64,000 nucleotides of DNA from Eretmocerus hayati (lineage: Eukaryota > Arthropoda > Insecta > Hymenoptera > Aphelinidae): the NCBI GenBank assembly GCA_029851415.1, contig CM056742.1, positions 148,061,121-148,125,120 of the forward strand, written 5' to 3'. Shown piece by piece: positions 21,480 through 33,115 of this stretch. The notes below the pieces were generated by a model. It was not told where the DNA came from. It was given only the letters and a program-made list of their open reading frames with translations, and did not search any database. Position 1 is the first letter of the stretch, and each line of letters begins with the position of its first letter. The position numbers and the translations under genes are program-made.

Positions 21480-22610
21480 CTATGGTCCATATTATAAACT
21501 TTTCACCCACCAGCAGAACCCAAGAAAATTTTGAAGACGCCTCCGGTGCTTTCTTTGTCTTGCTAATTCCATCAAAGCATAAGAATCACGATCTTTTTCT
21601 CATGAATTATTGTATATTTCTTGAGTTTGGCTCAAGACAATGCAAAGCAATTTACATCATACGGAAGATCTTGAAGAGCCTTATCAAAAATGACCTTGAG
21701 AATTTCCGTTCAGTTTTTCTATAGGCTCTGGCCAGACCCTGATGAGGCCTCTTTTTTCTAACTTTTCCAAAATGTGCTTTCTCATGCCAAATTGCATGAT
21801 CTCTACGATGGAACTAATCGAAAGTTGTTTTTTGCTGTTTTGTGCGTTTTTTTGACAATTCTTCTATTCTAATTCTCTAACCTTTCATAAAACAGAGTTT
21901 TGCGCTTGCGCGTGATTTCGCACATTCCAAGGTAGTTCAAATCGGAAGATAAGGAAATTTCCTTCGAAATGACTACTTGCGAGTGCAATTTGTCCGAGTA
22001 TAACTAAAGATACCTGGTTCCTCACACATGAAGATTATTCACACCACTAGCAGCATTATATAGGGCTCGAGGTTCTGGCTCAGGGCATAGATAGACTCGA
22101 GAGGTCATCTCTCTCTGACCGCCTTTCTTTTCAATCAAACTGCTGTGACTACTTGACTACCTGGGGACGTGAAATTGAGTTTTGCAAGTGGTCGTTTTGG
22201 AGACATTTCTCTCAGCTTTCGAATGAGATCGTTTAGAAATTCGCGCAAAAATCCCTGCTGTCTGATTGGTCAGAAAACTGAAAATCAAAAAATTGACAAG
22301 AAACGCATAAAACAGCAAAAAAAAACTTCCGACTAGTTTCATCTCAAAGATTATGCAATGTCTCAAAAGATTGGACGAAAATTTTCAAGATCATTTTTGA
22401 TTGGGCTTTTCAAGATCTTTCGAATCGCGTTGCATTGTCTTGGGCCTAACTCGAGCAATGTTATACAACTCATCAGGAAAAGATCATGATTTATATACTT
22501 TGATTGAATCAAAAAGCAAAACAGAAATAGCTCCGGAGGCTTCCCCAAAATTTTCTTTGGTTTTTCTAGTGTGTGAACAGTTTATAATATGGGACATAGA
22601 ATCGAACCGA
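21480..22610. repeat. Old foldback element in intron 1
   Basis: The left segment 21480-21870 and right segment 22260-22610 are diverged reverse complements. Examples are ATGGTCCATATTATAAAC with GTTTATAATATGGGACAT, CTCATGAATTATTGTAT, TTGGCTCAAGACAATGCAA, GATCTTGAAGAGCC and TTTTTTGCTGTTTTGTGCG. The centre carries TTTCCTTCGAAATGACTACTT, resembling 60190-60225 in the 59655-61020 foldback, so the two may be related. Confidence 0.75.
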
Positions 22611-24043
22611 AATTATGGGATACCGATCCGACCACCATTTTTGATGTGTTGTTTTTGAATGAAATTTCTCTTGTTAATTTCTGTGTCAACATATCACTGC
22701 ATCATTGAGTACTTTCGTACGTTTGAGAGAAAAATCTCCGAGGATATGTTTCAAACCACCACCAACTTTGACCTTTGTTTTTGCTCTTACATGTTTAAAA
22801 TCCATCGCAAAGTTCAGAGGTAGTTCTTTGAGAACGATTTCGAACTACCCAACATCTTGACAGTTCGCAGGATACTGAAGCGAATTCGACAGTGCCTTTC
22901 CTTCTTCGATGGTGAATCGGCTGAAAGTGAACGAACGCGCGTAACGAGAGATCGCGGTTTCTCTCTATCTTTCTGAGGTCCCGCGAGTTTTCGCGTTGAA
23001 GCGCCCTGACACACGTTACGTGCACGCTGTCGCTCTGGGTGTAATGAGTCAAGTTGCATTCCGAATACCAGTGAGATGATATCCGCAACTAACCTCGTAA
23101 TATTAGGAATATGGTGTTGAGCATTTTTCTCTAATTTCGACCATTATTGTGCAGAGTAGAGATCTTGTACCTCCAACTTGATATTTGTACGAGTAAGAAT
23201 TTTATAGCGGCCAAAATTTTGGACATATAGATCTGGGAGTTAACCCAAAGAACCATGATTCTTGATCTTGAGCTTTATTCGGGTAGCAACGATGCACATT
23301 ACTTCTGAGGCCCTTGTACAAAATCTTTGCTTGATGGGAATTAAACACATGCATCTTCTTGATTGAAACCGAAATTCAATCAAAATCGTATCCTGTACAA
23401 TTAGTCATTAAATAACGTGATTAGATCAACCGACACAAATTAAAACAACCAAACCTTTTAAGAACTTGTTGATGAGTTTGTTGACCCACGAAGAATGATT
23501 GAAAAAGTCTGATGTGGTCCATTTTGTGTAAATGGATTATAATAATTCTTTCTGATAACTATTTTTTGATATGATCAATTATCAGTCGCTCGGAAAAATT
23601 TTCCCAATCCGAAAAATCAATCAAAGAATAATATTTCTAAAATTTCTCTATATTATTTGAGAGGCCTCCAATCTTCTGAGCTTTCAACTATCAATGCAAA
23701 AACTCAATCTCAACACATGTAGAAACGACCTCACTGTCAGCCTGGGCGCCTGGTAATGCTTTCGTACGCTTTCAAATCTCCCAGGAAAATCTGTATTTTG
23801 AGGAGCTGAATCGATTTTTCGAGGTCGCTCTCCGCCGACGTCCAGCAAAGTTTTCGCGAAGAACAAAGATTTTTGGCACTCGACGCATAATATACTATTT
23901 TTGGCCAAAATCTCAGTCCTATTATGCGCGAAGCATTAATCACATTCACAAAACGGTGATATCAAACACGTGTCTAGGGGCTACCCGTGACCCATATAAA
24001 TATATAAAATAATATTATTATAACCGTATTGTATCGAAGAGTC
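22611..24043. other. Unannotated intronic region
   Basis: 22795-23060 is CpG-enriched (GCGCGTAACG, GTCCCGCGAG, CACGTTACGTGC) and may be a short regulatory island. The rest is AT-rich, with nothing recognised. Confidence 0.4.
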
Positions 24044-24328
24044 TCAAAGTGCAGAATCGCGTGCTGCTTTGATAGGGTCAATCTCGTTGAGCAAGCCGTT
24101 GAATATTGTGCTGGCGTCAGCGATAAGCTGTCGGTTATGCCGTCGGTTACTTGAAGAATGCTGGCTCTTCGAGATCAGGCTCACGAGCTGAACCTCATGT
24201 GCAAGTACGTATAAGACCTCCTGGAAGGTTATAGGCTTATGAGGGAGGGTGAAAGTCGCATTCCGTGTTGGCTGCTGCTGCATGCTGCCGTCGCGGTTTG
24301 TGTGCTCCAGATCGGCGCCATTTCCCAT
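24044..24328 (-). CDS. Candidate intronless nested gene, 94 codons, product unknown
   Basis: This frame is much more GC-rich at third positions than the flanking AT-rich intron, which is the main reason to think it is real. The protein starts MGNGADLEH, has a Gln run (MQQQP) near residue 17, then a helical-looking stretch (PITFQEVLYVLAHEV near 33-47, LIADASTIFNGLLNEIDP near 68-85) with few charged breaks, and ends AARDSAL before TGA. No signal peptide or membrane segment is visible. A DRE-like motif lies about 40 bases upstream of the ATG, as in many insect housekeeping promoters. No canonical AATAAA was seen downstream. I do not recognise the family. It could also be one exon of a longer - strand gene or a retrocopy. 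It lies antisense inside kibra intron 1. Confidence 0.5.
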   Translation of the reverse strand: MGNGADLEHTNRDGSMQQQPTRNATFTLPHKPITFQEVLYVLAHEVQLVSLISKSQHSSSNRRHNRQLIADASTIFNGLLNEIDPIKAARDSAL

Positions 24329-24366
24329 GCATTGGGGAATCGATCAACAAAAATTTAACGTTCTTA

Positions 24367-24374
24367 CATCGATA
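24367..24374 (-). promoter_or_regulatory. DRE-like motif upstream of nested ORF
   Basis: CATCGATA differs at one position from the DREF site TATCGATA and lies about 40 bases before the ATG of the - strand ORF. Such elements mark constitutive insect promoters. Confidence 0.3.
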
Positions 24375-26318
24375 TTTGACGAGCCGGAGTCCGGTGAACT
24401 CGATCAGATTTCATCGTCGGGAGCTCATGATTCCTCTCTCAATATTTGCGTTTTAGAACGACCTTTCGAGTGTGAATTGGAAGATTCCAGGGTGTTATTT
24501 CGATAAAATTTCGAGATTGATATTCAGCTTTTCAATCAAAAAGTATCGTGGAAAAATTTGCCATAGAACTGATAATGTTGGCCTTTGACTTGTTACAGAG
24601 AGCATGCCGTGGGTGAGTGATGCGAGAACGTATTAAAGAAACCGCACATTCGTCAGTCATGCATGACTGTCAGGACATGACATGACATGTCAGGTTAACA
24701 GAGTGTGTCAAACTCCGAATAGAATTTACGGCGAGCTTTCGGCGCATTCTTCAATGAAGCTATTTCACCTTGCGAGCTTTGAAAAGTGCTCCTGTTATGT
24801 CTCTATTCAATGTAGATGTTGTGGGGCCAAAACTTTACCATACACGTTACTTCAGCAATCAAAAAAGCTCGCAAAAATGTCCCTTTCGATAGTGAACCCG
24901 AGTTCCGAAATTCAAGATTAAGATATTCTTGGTAACATGATTTTAGTAAAATCGTATACATTTTGATGACAGTCATTTTGTCAGTTGGATTTTTTTAGTT
25001 TTCTAGTCTGGAAATAATCATGCTGAGACCCATTACGAAGCGATGAAGACCAATGTTTCCAAGTGAATGATCAAGTTAATTCTATCTCTCGTTAACTTGA
25101 TGAACGTATTGTTCTTCTAAAATTTGAAAACAGTTTTAGGTGATCTCAATTAATAGGCCTAATGAAGAGAAGATACGAAGGCGTAAAGTCGAAAGAGTTA
25201 TGAAGACCAGAGAATGAGAGAATACATTATGGATCTCGCTTGGCATCTGTTGGCCATCTGTTCCATGAAAAAATACTTGGCATTTTACTCTTCTTCTCAA
25301 AATTCTCTTCTTTTTTTTTGCCCTCAAATTTTTTACTGTCCAGATCAAGAAATATTGTTGCTTATCATATGGGATTCCCACGTTGAGCTTGTATCCCAGT
25401 TTTAATGAGTAACAAGAGTATGGCTGTCTCTGCCCAATAACTCTTCATTTTATCCACATAATGGATGACCGCAATAGATTATTACCGCATTCCGCTGAAA
25501 TGGGAAACTCAGTTTAGATACATCTCGATAAAAACAACGTATGAAGCCTTGAAAATCATCCACTGATTTTAGGATCATGTCGTCTGACCGCGCATGATCT
25601 ACAGCAAAAATACCAATGGTCCATCCGGGTCCATCTTATCGATGGAAACTTGTTAGTTTCATTGAGGAACATTGTAATTCAATTGTCATCTTCATTGAAA
25701 AACCGTTTACATTAGAAGTCACTTTCATCTTGATCAATGTTTTTGATAAGTGGGGCTACGTATGACTCATTAACTTCCTCACCTGTCCCGTTGATTCAAC
25801 TCATTGACTGAGTCACCCCAATTCGAATAGCGATGAAAATATTCTTGTCCAATTGATAAGAAAACATTAACTCTAACCATATCTCTGTCCCTTGAAACTC
25901 CGATGTTACGATCTTCAACTCTTCTCGTGTACTAGTCATAAAAATTTGCTTCAGAGAGTCTAACGTTATGCATCTCCTTTGTAACTAGTATGATGTTTGA
26001 TCAGTATATAATTAGCCATAAAATATTTTTTTTTTATATACAACGGTCGTTCAAAGAAGAAAGAAAGTTCAAACTAATGAAATGATTGAATTCTTGGGTC
26101 AGCGTCATCATGAGCTATTAACATCAGGAGTTAACTCGATGACTTATCCTCCAAAAATGTCCTTCTTGCACAACAGAGAACGTGAAACAAAGGCGAGCTA
26201 TCAATCAGAAGAAATCATGGCTCTATTTTGTAGCAGTTATATAGCTTTCTGTCATTATGGAGAGAAAAAATTTTGAATTTGTGACCTCGACATACGAGAA
26301 CACAAGATTAACAAATTG
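24375..26318. other. Unannotated intronic region
   Basis: AT-rich, with short random ORFs. A small direct cluster of CATGACA words occurs at 24655-24695. No gene or long repeat seen. Confidence 0.5.
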
Positions 26319-27300
26319 TAGACTAGGCAAAACTACCGCCATCGTTTGCAAAAATAGGTTAATGGAATTTTTTTGTGAGATCCTCTCCGGAAGACCCTCC
26401 TGATCATGGAGACGTTTGGTCCCAAGCCGAATTCCGATGCAACATTGTTCAAACCGAAATTGTTTAAAGAATTTGATGAAATTGTTTATTTCGAATTGAA
26501 ACCAATTTTATGAGGTGATTGGAAGCATTATGAACAAAAAGTTACTCTTGTCATTTTTTCTAAAAGCCATCATTTTCGAGCTACAAGCGTTTCAAAGTTG
26601 AAAAAACACGAATTTTGCGATTTTGCACGTTAAATAAAGGTAACAACAAAGCGAGAAATCTATGTTCTCTGGGTCGGCATCTGTTCACTAGGGTGTCCTC
26701 TACAAGTTCCAATAGCAAATGTCCATGGTTCCGACTTAGAACCTTCCGTTTTCCGGAAGTTTTCAATGCACTGTTTTCAATGGATCTGAGTTTGACTATA
26801 TATACCGATCTGCGATATATATAGCTGTACTGGCGCCTGTAGAAACAGTGCTTTGAAAACTTCCGGAAAAAGGAAGGTTCTAAGGCGGGACCATGGACAT
26901 TTGCTATTGGAACTTGTAGAGGACACCCTAGTGAACAGATCCCGACACTGAGAACATTGATTTCTCGCTTTGTTGTTACCTTGATTGAACGTTCAAATTC
27001 GCAAAATTCGCGTTTTTTCAATCTAAAAATGCCGATAGGTCAGAAACAATGGCTCCTAGAGAAAAATGACAAGAGTAACTTTTTGTTTAGAATGCTTCAA
27101 ATAACCTCGTAAAGTTAGTTTCAATTCCAAATAAACAATTTTGTCAATTTGTTTAAACAATTTCGGTTTAAACAATTTTGCATCGGAATTCGGCTTGGGA
27201 CCAAACGTCTCTATGACCAGGAGGGTCTTCCGGAGAGGATCCCACAAAAAATTCCATTAACCTATTTTTGCAAAAGATGACGGTAGTTTCGTTTAGACTA
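26319..27300. repeat. Foldback element with about 450 bp arms
   Basis: The arms pair from TTTGCAAAAATAGGTTAATGG (about 26346) and its complement (about 27275) inward through TCCGGAAGACCCTCCTGA, GGAATTCGGCTTGG-type, AGGGTGTCCTCTACAAG, CCATGGTCC-type and ACTTCCGGAA blocks. They meet at a centre near 26800-26830 (TATATATACC and GATATATATAG). ORFs of up to 146 codons here are mirror artefacts. Confidence 0.9.
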
Positions 27301-27989
27301 TTTCAATCTTTAGATCGAAGCAATAATTATCTCTTCTGCCATAGTCAATATTTTTTACAAACGATCTCGAGTAACAAGAGTATCAGGCAACCCACAAATG
27401 GAGTTTACCAGGAACATTCTCTTCCGAAGATAAGGGCTCAATCTGTTCCTCATAATTTCAATCCATAAGCGCCACTAACGATAGGTTAAATCTCTTACAT
27501 CCATGTGAATATTATTTCATGCTCTTCAGTGGTCTAACATCTTGTTCTGGGTCCTACCTAAGTGATTGTTTTTGAGGTCTACCAACGGTCTGTGAGTTTC
27601 TAGGCTACTTTCAAAACATTATATGGCCGTATTTACATATTGTCAAGAATGACTCGTCTCTGTGTGACGAGCTATGCCAACACTATTTTACGCTTCCCGA
27701 GATTTTAATCAGGTTCGAGTGTACAGGTGTCTTTCGGTAATGTAAATGAGACTTTTTTGACTGATAATGCACCTCCAGAAACATCCAAAATTGTGAGAAA
27801 TCTCGTTATGACGCTTCAGATGACCGGTCTAGGAAGTGAATTTCTTTCATGTTATATGAGATTTAATGTGAATTTCCGCCATATTAGAACCCCAAAGAAG
27901 TGAACACAGTAAAAAAAACAACATATTTACCCGTTTTTAGATGGTCCCGGTCTCTATGGATTACAATACAAGCAAATCTCTCCTTTTGC
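27301..27989. other. Unannotated intronic region
   Basis: Nothing beyond AT-rich sequence seen. Confidence 0.5.
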
Positions 27990-28720
27990 GGAATGCTGGA
28001 CTTGGCATACCTCTCGCTCTCGCCAAATTCCCTGCTTGGCTCGAATCGGACGATTCGCGTTCGCATACACACATCAGAATTCCGAGCTCAGAACGTTGGA
28101 CGTGCAGATGAAGAGAGCCATGCGGATTCGAATACTCGCGCGATTCCGCTTTTCGCATTCCAGCCAGAAATATCGTGGCGCGTTTACCTTGTCGGCTGAC
28201 ATCTCGCGCACAGCTGCGCGAATCCTTCTACATATATATCTGCTCAATATATCTACATAGCTATGTACTTCGCGTGTATTTTACGCCAAAGGTCTTTTCT
28301 GGCTTTTCGCGAAACATCGTCTTTAGCATCAGATCGCCATCGTCGTCGCATCATCACCACGGCTATACCATGATCATCATCTTTGCCGTCGTCATCGCAG
28401 TCTTCGCCATCATTAATATCTTCAGTCTCATTGACTGATGTGTTGGCATGTGCTTTAAGCTCCACAGAGAAAAAGAAAGAGAGAGAGAGGAAGCCAAAGC
28501 CGCTTGGCAAACCGTGACACAAATTGCCGGTCGAAGAATGACTCTCGCGCAAGCAGCTCGAAAATTTGATACGTTCTGCCTTCTTTGGGCTTGAGCGATC
28601 CAAGACAGCGAATCTGAGCGTGCTCTTCGATCGGTATATACCTATATAGAAGCCCCTCGCACGCGCTCTTTTTCGCTTACGAGGATCTATTGATCGGACA
28701 CCCATTTGTATTGGACCTTA
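27990..28720. promoter_or_regulatory. CpG-dense intronic island, candidate enhancer or alternative promoter
   Basis: CG dinucleotides are frequent (CGATTCGCG, TCGCGCGATTCCGC, GTCGTCGC), with a short GA tract near 28468-28485 and TATA-like stretches near 28636 and 28720. ORFs on both strands look compositionally driven. It resembles the 8460-10260 region and may be a regulatory region of kibra. Confidence 0.3.
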
Positions 28721-30059
28721 TGTATATAAGTTGTCACCTGGTGCTGTATTGGATGCTCAGCCAAGCCTTCCGCTTTCATTCGAGATTGTCATTGCCATAG
28801 AACCATGGTATCTTATATTGAAGCAGTATTGGGAACTAACATGCGTGTTATTTTAGATGGCAGAAAAAAGCAATATGGCCGAATCCTGAATCTCTTCCAT
28901 AAGAATAACACGGAGGAAAGATAAGAGCGCTTATCGAATGTTAGCTCCCAATAGCCTGTCACGATGTTGGTTGATGATTGAATACGCCGAGTCTCATCTC
29001 ATTTTTCATAGAGAACATGTCTTTCACCGAATTCATTTTCATGGCAGATCAATATCACACCGTGGTGAACGAGGTGGTAAGGTAACTGTCCGTATTATGG
29101 AACACCTTGAACTGGGAGCGTGAGATAGTTTATTGCCATATGGGATAAGTATCTTAAAATTTGCCCGTTACTCTTTCAATATGATTGAGAAGTGTCACAA
29201 AGATTGTGATGGATGAAAAACTAGTCTTAAAGAAGTGAAGGTCAATTTAATATTAATCTAAAATATTGTGAGAGAGCAGATCCCAACTATGGAACAGAAT
29301 TTTCACCCATGTACCTGCTGTTCCATGCCCTATGTCCTTATTACGGTACACCATAAATACCAGGGATTTGAGTGGTTTTTTGCAGTTTTGCGACTTTCCT
29401 GACCATTTTCTATGTAATTTGGAGCTTGGGCCGCTGAGTCAATTGAGCGTGGCCATTTATGCTCAAACCCGGCGTTCCACAGTTATGAACATTTTTCAGA
29501 ACAAATTCACGGATTTTTGTAAATATTTTGGAAAATGAGCATTTTCATAGGGCAAGTAACGAGATCAAAGTTGAAGAGCACGATATCTCCTATAATAAAG
29601 GTCCTTACAAGTTTCCCGGAAAATCCAATAGGGAACCAGGAAAGAGGAAAATTCGTCACCCGAGCGCTATCCTCCCCATAAGAGTCTATTGTGAGCGCAT
29701 ATTTTTTTGTCAACAGTCTCAACCGATTTTCTGGTTTCCGCTTGGGTTGTCTGGGAAACTAATCCTGAAAATCTGGACCAAATAAAATAGTTCAACTTCA
29801 ACTTCAATCCACTGTCGGTTCTGACCATTGTAATCAAAATTATAGGTATATTCAAGTTATAAGATGAGTTATGCATATTCGACTATAGATTTTTCTCATA
29901 AAAAACCAAACACATATTTAGGATTTTGTTACTGTGTCCGACAGTTTTTCATTCATAACAGTCCTATTTGTTGAAAACATACGAAACCCATCCTATATTG
30001 AAATTCTACCCAAAATTGATATTGATATGCTTCCACTTTTTACACTCAAGCTGATGTTA
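28721..30059. other. Intronic region with a decayed repeat fragment
   Basis: 29520-29640 is a diverged match in the same orientation to 40795-40905 (GAAAAT.AGCATTT..., GATCAAAGTTG.AGA, AAAGGTCCT.ACAA.TTTCCCGG), part of the 40341-42556 foldback. The rest is unremarkable. Confidence 0.5.
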
Positions 30060-31232
30060 CACTGTAAAAAATTTGTGGGAAAAACTGCAACCAGTGGTTG
30101 CAGTTTTTCCCTCAACTACTGGTTTATCCCAAAAATCAACCAGCTGGTTTATAATCAACCAGCTGGTTGATTTTTGGCACAAACCATTGGTTGACTACCT
30201 ATCCAACCACTGGTTGACTTTTTTCCCACAACGAATATATAAGGATGAATGCGGCACCCACGATATTGGTCGATGGTGGTCTCCGGTTGACACTTTTGAT
30301 TCGGAAAAACAAGTTTCGTCATTTTTTTTCACAAACAAAGAGGGATAAACATTAGCCCCGGTCGCGTATGGACGACAAAGCGGGTTGCCTGTCCTGCAGG
30401 AGTCGAATACACGTCGTAAGACTGGAGGGATGGATAGATGGACGGATGGGGTGGGAGGGTAGATGGGATGGATGGATGGATGGATGGAACGGAATAGAAC
30501 GGACCGGAATGGGGCGAAATGGAACGAAATGAGGCGAAATGGAACGGAGTCTCATTGGATGGAGGGGAACGGAACTGGCCGGATGGGGCAAAATGGAACG
30601 GGCGGGGCAAAATGGAACGGACTCAAATTGGATAGAGGGGAACGGAACTGGCCGGGTGGGGCAAAATGGAACGGGCGGGGCAAAATGGAACGGAGTTGAA
30701 TTGGGTGGAATCGACCGGAACGAAATGGATTCCATATCATTTCGTTCCATTCCGTTCAATTCCGTCCCATTCCGGTCCATTCCGTTCAACTCCACTCCGT
30801 TCCATTCCGGTCCGTTCCGTTCCATTTCGGTCCGGTCCATTCCGTTCCATTCCATCCATCGATCCATCCATCCCATCTACCCTCCCACCCCATCCGTCCA
30901 TCTATCCATCCCTCCAGTCTTACGACGTGTATTCGACTCCTGCAGGACAGGCAACCCGCTTTGTCGTCCATACGCGACCGGGGCTAATGTTTATCCCTCT
31001 TTGTTTGTGAAAAAAATGACGAAACTTGTTTTTCCGAATCAAAAGTGTCAACCGGAGACCACCATCGACCAATATCGTGGGCGCCGCATTCATCCTTATA
31101 TATTCGCTGTGGGGACAAAGTCAACCAGTGGTTGAATTCCAACCAGTGGTTGAATTCCAACCAGCTGGTTGATTTTGACAGCAAACCACTGGTTGACGAT
31201 TTTGGTGGAAAGTCAACCAATTTTTTACAGTG
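30060..31232. mobile_element. Foldback element, CACTGTAAAAAATT family, copy 1
   Basis: Flanked by TA (30058-30059, 31233-31234), with ends CACTGTAAAAAATT and complement. Each arm contains several copies of a palindromic 14-mer, CAACCAGCTGGTTG or CAACCAGTGGTTG variants. Next comes about 170 bp of near-identical arm (TATATAAGGATGAATGCGG, TCTCCGGTTGACACTTTTG, GCGGGTTGCCTGTCCTGC). The centre is a GGAAC/GGAAT-type minisatellite that changes strand halfway. Arm near-identity suggests youth. TA duplication and CACTG ends fit a Tc1/mariner-type MITE. Confidence 0.9.
30420..30925. repeat. Pentamer-based minisatellite core (GGAAC / ATGGA)
   Basis: From 30420 to about 30735 the + strand is ATGGAACGG-type purine-rich DNA with longer units (GGGGCAAAATGGAACGGGC, repeated). 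From about 30737 to 30925 it is the pyrimidine-rich complement (CCATTCCGTTC). It therefore folds on itself, and the long ORFs across it (Arg/Asn/Gly- or Pro/Phe/Ser-rich) are not genes. Confidence 0.9.
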
Positions 31233-31851
31233 TAGATTGATGTTAAAAAACAATTTATTGGATTCCAATATTGAATCACTCCAATGAACTTGGAATGAAT
31301 CTTAAAAAGAATGTAAATTGTAATGGCAACTCTTCAGATGTAGCTCTAGCACAGGATTCCTTATACAAAATAAATCACTTCAAGCAGCAATCAACGCTTC
31401 AAGTTCAATCATTTCTGAGTCATCTATACAGAACATTGGTTCAGAGAAATAGTGGTGGATTTTACTCACCATGTTTCAATGCTGATTAAGGTCAAATGCC
31501 TTGACTTGATTATATCTTGATAACATGAACACATAAGACTCAAAAACTAATAGAATGTCACTGTACTGCGAAAATTCCTCCTTTTGCACATGAATGAATG
31601 TTAAAGGGCTAACTCGTATTAAGCTCGTCAATTTACACAATATGTTTGAGAAGTTTTCCTCATGCCAAAAGCTTGTCTCTTATTGTGAAGAATGTACACA
31701 AAAATTCTTGTTTTGAGTAACTTTTTTGTAGTAGCTACTACTGTCGTGAAGAAAAAATACACACAGATTATAAATATTATTGCATTTCAAGAATTCTACT
31801 AGGCACTAGCACAGGGATGAACCTGAGGCATAGGCCGTAACACCCACCATG
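31233..31851. other. Unannotated intronic region
   Basis: AT-rich; nothing recognised. Confidence 0.5.
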
Positions 31852-32243
31852 CTTTAAGGCGATGCGGTCACCGTGCAACCCGGAAATTATATCTTATTTG
31901 GATGTAAATCAAAAAATTTCCACGAAACGAAGTCGGAGACGATTTGTCCATTACGTATCATCACCTGAGTTGTGGTGGACAACTAATTATTTGTAACCAA
32001 TCACAAGACTATCATTAATGAACGAGAATAACTTGCCCGCGGGTACTTTCTAACCTACAAATTGGCACATTTTCGTTCACAAAACTCTCAAAATCTAGTC
32101 CGATTTGGGCCAAACGAAGAGTTATCCAGGCCAAGTTAGATGACAATAAAGCCTGGATAACTCGCCGTTTAGGCCATAATGGAAAAGATTTTGAGAGTTC
32201 TGTGAACAAAGTTCAGCGTGCACGGTGACCGCATCGCCTTAAG
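31852..32243. mobile_element. MITE-like element with 25 bp TIRs and internal inverted repeat
   Basis: The ends share AAGGCGATGCGGTCACCGTG (left 31856 on) with the complement at 32219-32243. Inside, 32075-32095 and 32187-32207 (GTTCACA.AACTCTCAAAATC) form a second inverted repeat around GAGTTATCCAGGC. Non-coding. Confidence 0.8.
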
Positions 32244-32875
32244 CTAAATCCAAGGGTGACGGGGCCGCGTCGGGGCTCACGGCAGGTTGGTGTGAGCCGA
32301 GAGGCCGGCCGACGGTCTGTCACTCAAAGTTCGAAAAGTCTTGACTCGTCACGACACTATCACACCTTAGGTCGCGGCGAGAGGGCGAGAGTTGAAAAAT
32401 GTAAATGCGTTATCGATACAAATGACTCGAAGTGAAAATGGCACGACCGTGCTTTACACTGGACACTGTGGGGGCGTGCACATTTGTTCCGGCCCTTTTG
32501 AGTTTAAAGCACTTGGCGCAGAGCGACACTGAAATGTTCGTGGGATTGAGGAGAGAAAGGGTTGAATTGAATACACGGGAATTATGCACACACTTGACGC
32601 GGTAGCCGACACTACAGTATAACTTCAGGTTTAACACACATAATACACACACTAACCGATTATAATAATAATTAAGAATAAACAGATGTAAGGATCGCGG
32701 CCCTCTGCAAGACCGCGGCGTAACGTGACGTGAATATAGCGTAAGCGAGTCGGGGCGCACAGACGCGGTCAATGGCGTGACGCGCGTAGTGGCCGGTCAA
32801 AGATTTTAGATCCGAATGAAGTGGAGTGAAGTGAAGTGCCGAGCCAGTGCTCGGCCCGCCTTATATACCTACCGG
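32244..32875. other. GC-rich stretch of unknown origin
   Basis: Unlike its surroundings it is CG-rich (GGGGCCGCGTCGGGG, GGCCGGCCGACGG, GACGCGCGTAGTGGCC) with a TATA-like CTTATATACC at 32861. It could be a promoter island, a solo LTR or part of the unit with the minisatellite that follows. No ORF is convincing. Confidence 0.35.
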
Positions 32876-33115
32876 GATGGTCATCCGCGGATTTCCCGGA
32901 TGCCGCCCGAGGGCATCCGCCCAAAAGCTGGATTCCACCCGTGGTCATCCGGTGAATTGCCGGATTCCGTGGCATCCGCCGATTTCCTGGATTCCCCCGA
33001 TGGTCATCCGCAGAATCCGTGGATTCCGCGGATGCCGCAAGGGCGTCCGGGAAATAGGCGGACGGCCATCGGATGACTCACCCGTGGGCATCCGCCGAAA
33101 ACGCGGATGCCGCAA
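32876..33115. repeat. GC-rich degenerate tandem repeat (CATCCGC / GGATGCC)
   Basis: TGGTCATCCG recurs at about 32877, 32942 and 33000, giving a unit of about 60 bp. Within units the words GCATCCGC, GGATTCC and GGATGCCGC alternate, so the array is also rich in short inverted repeats. The reading frames through it are low-complexity. Confidence 0.75.

Noticed and set aside
21739..21750. A CTGATGAGGCC word that could start another hammerhead core
   Set aside because: No GAAA with a matching stem II partner and no complementary stem I or III within a plausible distance.
26581..27021. ORF of 146 codons on the - strand
   Set aside because: Spans the centre of the 26319-27300 foldback; its halves are mirror images and no domain is visible.
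28253..28705. ORF of 150 codons on the - strand with an Asp-rich stretch
   Set aside because: Lies in a CpG-dense region with GTC/GAT triplet runs that open several frames; no recognisable domain, start context or splice signals.
30352..31135. ORFs of 174 and 198 codons with repetitive Arg/Asn/Trp or Pro/Phe/Ser composition
   Set aside because: They are translations of the GGAAC/GGAAT minisatellite and its inverted half; both strands and several frames are open for compositional reasons.
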